A DNA stretch of 64,000 nucleotides, from NCBI GenBank assembly GCA_033977485.1, contig CM066991.1, positions 54,104,850-54,168,849 of the forward strand. The letters are read 5' to 3'. The DNA comes from Hydrangea macrophylla (taxonomy: Eukaryota > Streptophyta > Magnoliopsida > Cornales > Hydrangeaceae). Positions 54,376 to 64,000 of the stretch are shown here, one piece after another. Every line of letters starts with the position of its first letter. Positions within the stretch are counted from its first letter, which is position 1. The position numbers and the translations under genes were made by a program. A model generated the notes under the pieces. That model saw only the letters and a list, made by a program, of their open reading frames with translations. It was not told the origin of the DNA and made no database searches.

Positions 54376-55977
54376 ATGTCCAATAATTCTATTGAAGGAA
54401 TTTTTGGAAATCCATTCTACCGCTCTGACTCTGATAGTTCCATCAACCCGATAGCCACTCCAACTGAATCAATGGATGATCATCAGAGTGAAAATGGTGA
54501 CAATGTTGTGGTGCCAATTGATGAGGCGCTACGTCCTCTTTGCGATCTCATGCAACCAGAACATGCACCTACGCCCTCTTGCATTCAAATCCCACCGCAT
54601 AATGGCGAATTTCAGTTTCGCAATGGGATGATTCAACTGCTCCCCACTTTTCATGGGATGGAAAGTGAGAAGGCGTATTTACATGTCACTGATTTCGAGG
54701 ATGTTTGCAAAACATTCTCGCAAAATTGTCCTAGGGAGGTGACGCATCTAATGCTATTCCCCTTCACTTTGAAAGATAAAGCGAAGGCGTGGCTCCACTC
54801 CCTAAAACCTAATTCAATTTTCACCTGGCATGCGATGAGCACCACGTTTCTAAAGAAATTCTATCCTACTCGCATGACCACAGACCTTCAGCGTCAAATC
54901 AATTCCTATAAACAAAAGAGCAATGAAACCTTCACACAAGCGTGGGAGCATTTCAAAGATTTGCTTCTCTCATGCCCACACCATGGGTTTGAGAAATGGC
55001 AAACTATCAGCTTCTTTTATCAAGGATTGAATGGTGAAACAAAGAAGTTGGTGGAAACGATGAGCTCTGGACCATTTTTGCGTAAAAACACTGAAGAGGC
55101 TGAAGCCCATTTCGAATGGTTAGCTGAATACGCTCATGAATGGTCAAATTCTGACAATGTCTCACGCTCACAGATATCCTGTGTAGAGGAGAAAAGCCTA
55201 TACCAGCTAACCAGTGAAGATCACCTCATGACTAAGTATGCAGAGCTAGCAAAGAAGGTAGAGGAGTTAAGCATGAAAGGAGAGAGCTCTAGGCAAGTCA
55301 TGCCTGAGGAGCCATGTGGCACATGCAACATGTTGGGACATACAACTCAATATTGTCCTAATGTGCCATATTTTCAAGAGCAATCCCCTATAGAGATGAA
55401 TGCCATGCAAGGTTTTCGAGGGGCGGGGAATTCCAACAATAACTTTCAAAGTAACAATAGATGGAATCACCCCGGTTTTGATTGGAGAAATAATGCTGGG
55501 ACCCAAAATCAATATCAACAGCAGCCCTATAACAACAATCAATATCAAGGGCAAAACAATAGGCCGTTCCAGCAATACAATCAAAACAGAACCAATAACC
55601 AAGCTCAACCCTCCAATGCACCACAGCCCAATACCTATGTGCCACCGCACAAGAAGGTACAAGAAGAAGAGCCACTTGCTAATGCCAATCTAACGCAACA
55701 ACTCATACAGATGATGAGTAGAATGTCTGCCACATTAGAGAGAATAGATGCACGACAAGAAGGTTCAGGAGGAACATTCCCTGCCCAACCGCTTTCGAAC
55801 CCTAAGGGACATAACAATGGTCCTAACAATCAAGAACATGCTAAAGCTGTGATTACACTGAGAAGTGGAAAAATCATAGAGAAAAGCAAGTGTACAAAGA
55901 GGAGGAAGTGGTGGATGAAGAAGTTGAGCAACCATCTACTCGAGAGGAGGAGCCGTCTACTAATGACGAACCAATGA
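54376..55977 (+). pseudogene. Athila gag
   Basis: Open for 533 codons from ATG 54,376. Gag core at residues 75-260 (LLPTFHGMESEKAYLHVTDF, LFPFTLKDKAKAWLHSLKP, FLKKFYPTRMTTDLQRQI), zinc knuckle CGTCNMLGHTTQYC (CX2CX4HX4C) near residue 314, then an Asn/Gln-rich stretch. Gag and pol are normally one frame in Athila; here the frame changes near 55,880-55,890 and gag runs on about 30 foreign codons to a stop at 55,977. The break looks like a one-base loss. Confidence 0.88.
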
Positions 55978-58900
55978 AGGCAAACATTGAAGCTCCTAGA
56001 GTAGAGGAAGAAGTTGAGCGAAGGCCTGGAAAGGAGTCTGTTAAGGAAGAACCACCAAAATGCCCTTTTCCCGCACCTTATCCTCAACGGTTGAAGAAAC
56101 CCAAGAATGAGACAAAGAATCAGGAGTTTCTGGAATTGTTTAAGCAAGTTAAAATTAACCTTCCACTCCTAGATGCTACCAAGCAAGTGCCGGCCTATGC
56201 TAAGTATCTCAAAGATCTATGCACGGTCAAGAGGAGGCAAAGCGTGAAGAAACATGCTTATGTCGCGTGCCAAGCTAGTGCGATCATTCAAAATGAGTTG
56301 CCTCCAAAACTCAAAGATCCCGGTACACCTACTGTCTCATGCAGAATTGGGAATCAAAAGATAGATAACGCACTCCTCGATTTAGGAGCAAGCGTGAACC
56401 TGCTGCCATATTCAGTCTATAAACAGCTAGGGTTGGGTGAACTCAAACCCACCCGAGTCGCTTTGCAATTGGCAGACAGATCTGTGAAGTACCCTAGAGG
56501 AGTGTTAGAGGACGTCCTTGTCCAAATAGACTCTTTTGTATTTCCGGTTGATTTCGTGATATTGGACACAGAACCTGTGTCTAATCCTGGTGCACATATC
56601 CCGGTTATCTTTGGACGTCCATTCCTCAACACTATTGATGCCACAATCAAGATTAGAAGTGGTATCATGACTATCGTATTCGGGAACATGACATTGAATG
56701 TCAAGATCTTTTCTAATCCCCGACCTGAAGAATACGATGATGAGGAAGAAATTCATTATATAGACACGGTCATTGAAGATGAAGTTGACTTGGTCGACTA
56801 CAAAGATCCTTTGGAAGTTGTGATGACTCAATTTGGCGATATCTATCAGCCTGCAGAGTCCACCCCATTGGATGCTGACCTGAACCAGACGTGTCTTATG
56901 ATGGATACGATAGAGGAGGATAGAGCCGATTGCATGTGGGTAATGCCATATGAACAACTGCCTCCTAAAACCAAGTTGGTAATGCCTTCAAGTTTCCAGT
57001 TTCCGGAGTTAGAGTTAAAGGAGCTTCCCAAAGAGCTAAAATATGCATTCCTAGGGACTGGAAAAACCTATCCTGTGATCATTTCATCTGCTTTAACTCA
57101 TGAACAGGAAGGTAAGTTAGTGCAAATGCTGACCAAGCATAAGGATGCTATGGGATGGACGATTGCTGACCTCAAAGGCATAAGCCCATCCATATGCACG
57201 CATAAGATATATCTGGAGGAAGACGCTAAACCCTCAAGGCAAATGCAAAGGCGTCTGAATCCCAACATGCAAGAAGTAGTTAAAAAGGAAGTGCTTAAAC
57301 TACTTGATGTTGGGATGATTTATCCGATATCTGATAGTCCTTGGGTCAGTCCAACCCAAGTAGTTCCAAAGAAAGCAGGCATAACGGTCATCCCGAACAA
57401 AGATGGTGAATTGGTACCAACACGTATCCCCACTGGATGGAGGATGTGTATTGACTACAGGAAGTTAAATACTGTGATCCGAAAGGACCATTTTCCTTTG
57501 CCATTCATGGATCAAATGCTAGAACGAGTGGCGGGTCACAAGTATTACTACTTTTTGGATGTATACAGTGGATATAATCAAATTGAAATTGCTCCTGAAG
57601 ATCAGGAGAAAACCACATTCACTTGTCCATTCGGTACATTTGCCTACCGACGAATGCCGTTTGGCTTATGTAATGCACCGGCTACCTTTCAGCGGTGCAT
57701 GCTAAGCATATTTAGTGACATGGTCGAAAACATCCTTGAAGTATTCATGGATGATTTTTCAGTGTTTGGCCATAGTTTTGAAGATTGCCTCAGCAATCTC
57801 GAGTAGGTTTTAATGCGGTGTGAGGACAAACACCTAGTTTTGATTTGGGAAAAGTGTCACTTTATGGTGACTAAGGGAATAGTCCTCGGCCATATAATAT
57901 ACGATGAAGGAATCCAAGTGGATAAGGCTAAAATCGACATAATCTCAAATCTACCTGTCCCCCGTACAGTAAGAGACATCCGTTCATTCTTGGGGCATGC
58001 AGGTTTTTATCGTCGATTTATCCAGAACTTCAGTGCAATCTCTCGACCCCTTTGTCAACTTCTTGTCAAAGATGCACCATTCGAGTGGTCAGAGAGTTGC
58101 CAAAAGTCCTTTGAGGATCTAAAAGAGCTCCTCACCTCCGCACCTATAATACAGGCACCCGACTGGAGTTTGCCTTTTGAATTAATGTGCGATGCTAGTG
58201 ATTACGCCATTGGCGCAGTCCTAGGCCAGAGAAAGGACAATAAGCCATATGTGATATACTATGCCAGCTGAACTTTGAATAAAGCTCAAATGAATTACAC
58301 TACCACTGAAAAGGAGCTGCTGGCTGTAGTATTTGCCCTGGACAAGTTTAGGTCTTATCTGATAGGGTCACCAATCGTCTGTTTTACAGATCATTCGGCC
58401 CTCAAGTATCTGCTGTCAAAGAAAGACGCTAAACAACGGCTTATTCGCTGGATACTCTTACTCCAAGAGTTTGATTTAACAATCAAAGATAAGAAAGGAG
58501 TAGAGCATGTGGTTGCGGATCATTTGTCCCGGTTGACTTTTGTCGACAACACTGAATCCCAATCCATTAAGGATGAGTTCCCAGACGAACAGCTACTGGC
58601 AGTAAGTAGTCTGCCTTGGTATGCTGATATTGTAAACTACCTTGTCACGGGTGAAACACCGACTCATTGGTTGAACCAAGACAGAAAATGGTTCCTCTCG
58701 TTCGCGCGTCATTTCTTCTTTGATGACCCATACCTTTTCAAGTACTGTGCTGATCAGGTCATCAGGCGCTGCGTCCCCAATGAGGATATAACCGTAATAT
58801 TAGCGTCATGCCATTCTGAGGCATGCGGTGGCCACTTCGCGTCACAGAAGACCGCACAAAAAGTCCTACAAAGCGGTTCTTACTGGCCCACAGTCTTCAA

Positions 58901-59912
58901 AGATGCTTATTCCTTTTGTAAGACATGCCAACGCTGTCAAAAGCTTGGAACTATTTCTAAAAGGAATTCTATGCCTTTAACCCCTATCATCACAATTGAG
59001 ATATTTGATTGTTGGGGCATAGATTTTATGGGTCCATTTCCCAAGTCTAATAACTGTGAATACATACTCCTTGCTGTGGAGTATGTGTCGAAATGGGTAG
59101 AAGCGATACCAACGAGACGCAATGACCACAGAACGGTCATGTCCTTTCTACGAGAGCATATCTTGTCTCGTTTTGGTACTCCGAAAGCTTTACTAAGTGA
59201 CCAAGGCAAGCATTTCTGCAATAGACCCTTGGAGTCACTTCTCAAGAAATACGGGGTCCATCATAAAATCGCTCTTGCCTATCATCCACAGTCAAATGGG
59301 CAAGCAGAATTGGCTAACCGAGAAATCAAGCACATTCTCGAAAAGACGGTTAGCTCCAATCAAAAAGACTGGGCATACAAATTGACTGATGCGTTATGGG
59401 CATACCGTACAGCTTATAAGACGAATCTTGGTATGTCCCCGTATAGACTGGTTTACGGGAAAGCTTGCCACCTTCCTGTTGAAATTGAACATAAAGCTTA
59501 CTGGGCAACACGCTCATTGAACTTTGATATTCAAGAGGGAGGTCAGCTACGCAAGCTCCAACTTGCAGAGCTAGAGGAAATACGACGAGATGCGTATGAC
59601 TCTGCGAAGTTGCATAAGGAAAGGTTGAAGGCTCGCCACGATCGTACGATTTTTCGTAAATCATTTGAGCCGGGGCAGAAAGTTTTGCTGTATGACTCTC
59701 GCCTCCACCTTTTCCCAGGAAAGCTCCGTTCCCGTTGGACAGGCCCGTTCATCGTAAAAACTGTTTTTCCACATGGGGCGGTTGAGATCGTCAATCCAAA
59801 GAACTATGATTGTTTCAAGGTCAATGGCCAAAGATTGAAACCGTTCTTGGAGAACTTCCACAGTGAAGTTGAGCACATCCAGCTGGATGAGCCCAGCTAT
59901 TCTTCCACTTAA
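55890..59912 (+). pseudogene. Athila pol: protease, RT, RNase H, integrase
   Basis: One frame of 1,341 codons interrupted only by TAG at 57,804-57,806 and TGA at 58,269-58,271. Protease near residue 160 (ALLDLGASVNLLPY, VIFGRPFLNTIDA); RT at about 470-640 (GWRMCIDYRKLNTV, CPFGTFAYRRMPFGLCNAP, FMDDFSVFG), stop just after; RNase H ([42 protein letters not shown]); integrase zinc region (CHSEACGGH ... CKTCQRC), DDE core ([33 protein letters not shown]) and C-terminal domain ([13 protein letters not shown]). All catalytic residues I can check are present, so only the frameshift and two stops disable it. The TGA fits a CGA-to-TGA change. Confidence 0.9.
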
Positions 59913-60154
59913 AAATTCAAAGTGGAGTCCCAAATTGTTGTTGTATTTCTTTTCTTTCCTTGCTTTTTAGTTTTTCTCGTTTGTTTTTAAGTTTTCATTC
60001 GTTATTTCGTGTTTGTGATCCTGGTTGTTTTGGAGATTGTGTTCTACTTTTTTATGCTAGGTTGCTATGCTTGCGATCATCAATTTGCTCCATACAGGTG
60101 ATACCCATCTATTTTATTTATTGAAAATCAACTTCTGGGGACTTTGTTGTTTTC

Positions 60155-60164
60155 AGTTGGGGGT
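60155..60164 (+). other. Internal polypurine-tract copy (Athila)
   Basis: AGTTGGGGGT, identical to the core of the terminal tract, followed by AGGAG; 240 bp after the pol stop. Confidence 0.65.
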
Positions 60165-61721
60165 AGGAGATAATAGATAGGTATACACCCGTAATGATCA
60201 GGTTTTGCACTTGGATATGTTTTAAATTTAATGAGAACACAGTCTGTTAAAATTGTTAAAATTTGAAATTTTGAAAATTTTGAAAATTTTTATTATTGAA
60301 TCGTATTGATAGACTAACTCTGAATAATCTCTCCTGCTTGTTAATTAGACAATGACACATTTGTAGTATTCTCATCTTTTTATGGATTAAATCCACGCGT
60401 TTTCTGTATCACTAAAATGAATTGCATTTGTGAAGCTATTATGTACCCAATATTTTTGCGCACTAATTGGCAGCTATGTAGAAAACCTGAAAGTTGAGTT
60501 AATATGAATATTGTGTGAAAAGAACAAGTAATGGAAGCTAATAACCCTTTGTGAGCTATTGAGCCAATCGTCATTTCTGAGGGGATTCTCATACATTGTC
60601 GAATTGTTTTTCTTGCATTTACTTGGTGAATTCGTTGTTAAGTCTCAGTTTTCTTTAAAAGTTTTGACTGCTTGTTAGAGGAGAACGTTCAGGATTTACC
60701 AATTACACTCAATGAACACTTAAGTGCGAAAAATTGAAAGTTGAGAAAATGATTCAAGCCATCGTTTACCCATTCTTTTACCTGATATCGCTTTCACTTA
60801 CATTCATTGAGATGTTTCATCCCTGATCCCACACCAATTAAATATTTCCAATGTAATCACCAGAATCCAAATCATTGATCTATACCTTGAACTCATTGAT
60901 CCATTTGATATATTTGTTGAGAATGAGTCATCAAAGTATGTGAAATGGAAGGAAGTAGTTGTGGGACGTTTCATTTACATTAAAAAAAAATGAATGATGA
61001 ATGAAGAAGAAGAAAAAAAAAAAAAAAAAAAAGAGCATATGAAATGAATGGGAGATTGGGTGGAGAAAAGAATAAAAAAAAAAAAAAAAAAAAAAGAGAG
61101 AAGTTGAGATTCCATCACATACTAAAAAGCACACTCTTCTCTACAACACTCCCACCTACTAAATAAAAGCCGCAATTCAAAGTCTTGAAGATTCTCAACA
61201 ATTGATTTGAACATGGAAGTGTGAGTTGAGTTATCCGCGGTATTTCGCTTCTCTAGTAAGTAGTGTTCCATTCATGAGACTATATACTCTTAAATGTCCG
61301 TTTTTCATAGAGTCAAGTATGAAAGCATTAGCACTTAGAATATCATCCTTATCAAAGCTTTCATACGATGTGCGATCATTGTAAAGCAAGTTTCTGAGAG
61401 ACGTTCTTTTTGAGTGTGACCAATGTGAGAATTGAGCTAAAACTGCAAGTTTTCAAAGTACAATAGTCTAGATAACTCTTAATAGGGTTGGACGCATAGT
61501 TGTTAAATTCACACATACACGGGTGCATGATGGTAATACATTTGTTATATTTTACTTGGTGATATAGGGGAGCATGTGGATCTCTTTCATGGGATTGATA
61601 GAGGATAGTATATTATTATAGAGCTGAATTAACAATTTAATGGAAGGGGGAATTCTACAAGTTATTCTAAATCTTTTTGAGCTTAAAATTGGAGAATTTT
61701 GTGGGTATATTCACTGTAAAG

Positions 61722-61810
61722 CCTCACGAGACAACACTCGTCCACTAGGGGGAACCTAGGGGTTTAATGGCTTGTTGCATTCGCTAAATGCAACCGCGAT
61801 TCCTGCGAAA
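61722..61810 (+). other. Conserved motif shared with the Gag-protease element
   Basis: CACGAGAC ... CCTAGGGGTTTAA ... CTTGTTGCATTCGCTAAATGCAA, about 150 bp before the 3' LTR. TTGCATT/AATGCAA (61,775-61,793) forms a 7-bp stem with a 5-base loop. Confidence 0.85.
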
Positions 61811-61943
61811 GTGAGTTAGGATCTTTCTTTCTATCCTAGTTAGGATTGTTTTTAGTTTTCCTTTGTTTTCTTAGTTGTGGTAGTATTAGTTTAGGAGTTT
61901 TTAATTTATTTTATTTTCGCTTTATCGCTAGGGACTAGCAATA

Positions 61944-61959
61944 AGCTAGTTGGGGGTTG
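61944..61959 (+). other. Polypurine tract of Athila
   Basis: AGCTAGTTGGGGGTTG immediately before the 3' LTR. Confidence 0.85.
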
Positions 61960-63386
61960 TGCAAAGCGGGGGTATTTGTAAAATACAACCGCGCTAAAAG
62001 GAAGAATTGTATTAGTTTTTATCACAACTTCCCGTTTTATCTGCAATTTGCATTGCAAGGCTAATTTTCATACAATATGATTAATCTATGATAAAGTGTA
62101 TTGTTTTAGCTGTTGTTTGTGCAGATCACTGCTGTGTGGACTAAACAGAAGGACATCAGGATAAATGGAATGCTGGAATGAAAACAAGAGAAGTCAAAGC
62201 TGAAATTTGGAGTTCGATCGATCTAACCCAGTTCGATCGATCGAGCGTTCGATCGCTTAAAGAGTGTTGAAGCGCTTGAGGCTTAAGGGTTCGATCGATC
62301 GAGAGCAGTTCGATCGATCGAACGTGGTATTTCCAGTAACATTCGTGTGCGCAGCAGATGCGGGTTTTTAACCCTAGTTTTTTTGGTTTCTTATATATAT
62401 GGGTATTGTATACGTCCTAGGGGACGCCCACATTTGATTTTTACAGTTTTAGAGAGAGAGATAGAGGTTTTGTGTTTGGTTTTGTAGGTTTTTCTTTGGA
62501 AGTTACTTTGTGCATTGGATTTCTCTAGTGTAATACAAGTATTTTGCGTTCCAGGTTATTTATATATTGTCCATTTACATTCTGCACTTTGTAGTCGTAG
62601 TTTAATCGTTCATCTTGTAGTGTTACATGCTAAATACTTTCAAATCCATAGTTTTTATAGTTTTCATGAAAAACTCGCAACCAAACAAGGCTTTAATGTT
62701 TTCTTACGTTAAATATCAATCTGTGACACTCCAGACGATGTCTGAGTAGTCCCAGGTTGGGAGAACATGATGAAACATTGATCTCCAGCTTCTGCCATGC
62801 AGTAGAATAATCGCTGTGTTCGATCGATCGGAGTTAGTTCGATCGATCGAACCAGAGACAGTCAAGCGATCGAAGCCAGTTCGATCGATTGAGGGATGAA
62901 GGTTTTCGATCGATCGAAAGCGCGTCGATCGATCGAACTCCCTGATTCTTGAGGATGTTCCCTGCAGTATTTCAGGACCTTTTTGTTTTAAGATTTGTTA
63001 TCATTCTGTCCCAAAAAATGCTCAGGTTGTCAAAACAGTTTTTAAAACTAAGGCCCTAAGGCATTTTCTTTCAATACATTTAGCAAACCACCTTCAATGC
63101 TAACACCATTGAGAGTGCGAGTCTTAACTATTGGATTAAACCGCTTTCACGTATTTTAACTTAACTGTGATGATATGGTCCCGGTCATGAAAGGGCCATG
63201 GATTCTCCATCTTTAGAGGAATACGGAAAACTGTAGGTAATGTACTCCTTTGTGCTTCAAGGCAAATGCATGGTAGATAGCTAGATTACTGTGGATTCGT
63301 GTAATCCCAACACTTTCTCCTTAAAGTTAAACATCCTAATTTAGAGTACTGTTTTAATTAGCTAGTTAGATCGTTAATTTAATCTT
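61960..63386 (+). mobile_element. 3' LTR of Athila element, truncated
   Basis: Co-linear with the 5' LTR at a constant offset of 9,363 with about eight substitutions, then cut at 63,384-63,386. The last 213 bp are replaced by sequence that belongs to copy B's LTR. Confidence 0.93.
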
Positions 63387-64000
63387 TGTCACGACTAAAA
63401 CACCCTCAACTCGCCCCGCCTCTCAACGGGCCTCAATTAGCATCCAAATAATCATCTTATACTATGTATGGTTCGGCAATTAATACTATGATAGTATATT
63501 ACATCACATAAGAATCTTGAAATTGAAAATCAAAAGATAAGATATCATTCATAAGATATCTTATCTCCCAGGAGCCGACGTTTTCGCTTGATTCTCTTTT
63601 AAAACTCATTTTAATACTTTTCTAATGATTTCGGTGAATTCGGACGATATCGGTCAAACTTGGTCAAACTCTGGTCAAACCTGGTCAAACCTTGGTCAAA
63701 CCGGTCAACGGGGACTTTCAGGGAACTTCCGGGACTTCTGGGAGTCTCTGGGAGCTGACGATTTCTTCCGATTTTACTTATCTTGAACTGAAATAAGGAT
63801 CAAAAGGCTGTGCAACAGAGCAGGATCCTTCTGAACTCTGACTGCTGTTATCTTGATCATTTTGACTGACTTAAGCTAGTATCTGTTGGGCCATAGCCAT
63901 TAACTGTGCATTTGTTGGTTTGGAACTTGACTTGGATTTGGAGGTTGACTTATCTTTGGGGCCTGTGATTGAGCATTTGGCAATGGGGCCTGGGCCTGTA
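63384..64000 (-). repeat. Start of second unit of a 16,475-bp tandem duplication
   Basis: 63,384-64,000 equals 46,909-47,525 base for base except one substitution that I found (63,739). It includes the copy B LTR remnant with its foldback junction (63,535-63,566), the LTR-virus junction (about 63,782) and the end of the caulimovirid ORF2. The join shares CTT between both parents. Confidence 0.95.

Larger units (their letters stand above)
59913..61943 (+). other. Athila 3' non-coding domain
   Basis: The region where some Athila elements carry an envelope-like ORF. I see none, only short frames. It contains an internal polypurine-tract copy (60,155-60,164), A-rich runs (about 60,979-61,096) and the motif shared with the Gag-protease element (61,722-61,810). 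Confidence 0.8.
52597..63386 (+). mobile_element. Athila-clade Ty3/gypsy retrotransposon
   Basis: Complete 5' LTR, tRNA-Asp primer site, gag, protease, RT (MDDFSVFG), RNase H, integrase, 2-kb non-coding tail, polypurine tract and a 3' LTR cut after 1,427 of 1,640 bp by the tandem-duplication junction. FMDDFSVFG in RT and DLGA in protease are Athila marks. The LTRs differ at about eight of 1,427 positions and have no indel, so insertion was recent, yet gag-pol has one frameshift and two stops. No envelope-like ORF. It lies within pararetrovirus sequence. Confidence 0.92.

Noticed and set aside
59913..61943. Envelope-like ORF in the Athila tail
   Set aside because: Only short frames, A-rich runs and stops in all frames.

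Overview
The window is plant (angiosperm) nuclear heterochromatin made almost entirely of nested LTR retrotransposons plus one endogenous plant pararetrovirus. I see no ordinary host gene, rRNA, tRNA or CRISPR array. The plant assignment rests on Tat- and Athila-type Ty3/gypsy polyproteins, tRNA-Asp and tRNA-Arg type primer sites, a plant mobile domain (PMD) gene, a caulimovirid RT/RNase H and a Ulp1-like transposon gene.

Layout. (1) 1-13,230, minus: Tat-clade element 'A' (gag, protease, G-patch, RT, RNase H, start of integrase), 3' end off-window, with a 3.26-kb 5' LTR at 9,968-13,230. A 2.6-kb solo LTR (L1, target duplication CATGT) splits its RT at 1,908-4,531. (2) 13,231-24,147: a plus-strand Tat-like LTR ('X') split at 13,311-21,813 by a complete, very young minus-strand element that encodes only Gag-protease (target duplication CCCAT). 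(3) 24,148-32,720: remains of a Ulp1-type transposon gene followed by a 179-bp tandem array into which two solo LTRs (L2 27,091-29,392; L3 29,565-32,342) have inserted. (4) 33,215-47,305: second Tat copy 'B', minus. On its opposite strand it carries a spliced PMD gene (34,354-36,527) and a second accessory ORF (36,877-37,875). Its 5' LTR has lost about 2.4 kb. (5) 47,309-52,596, minus: two head-to-tail partial copies of an endogenous caulimovirid (RT, RNase H, second ORF, intergenic promoter, tRNA-Met primer site). (6) 52,597-63,386, plus: an Athila element with nearly identical LTRs but broken coding frames. (7) 63,384-64,000: the sequence restarts at 46,909, so the window ends inside the second copy of a 16,475-bp tandem duplication.

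How the parts relate. A and B are about 95% alike by eye, so most nonsense codons in one can be compared with the other; most are C-to-T changes. The Gag-protease element shares with the Athila element its primer site type, a roughly 90-bp motif before the 3' LTR and duplicated polypurine tracts. This suggests that Athila-type elements supply its missing RT and integrase.

The most unusual pattern is architectural. In at least five unrelated LTR promoters, and at the promoter of the antisense PMD gene, a cluster of CpG-rich self-complementary 'words' lies just upstream of a TATA box. The words are often paired at a fixed spacing. Each family uses its own word, and reuses it elsewhere in the same element.
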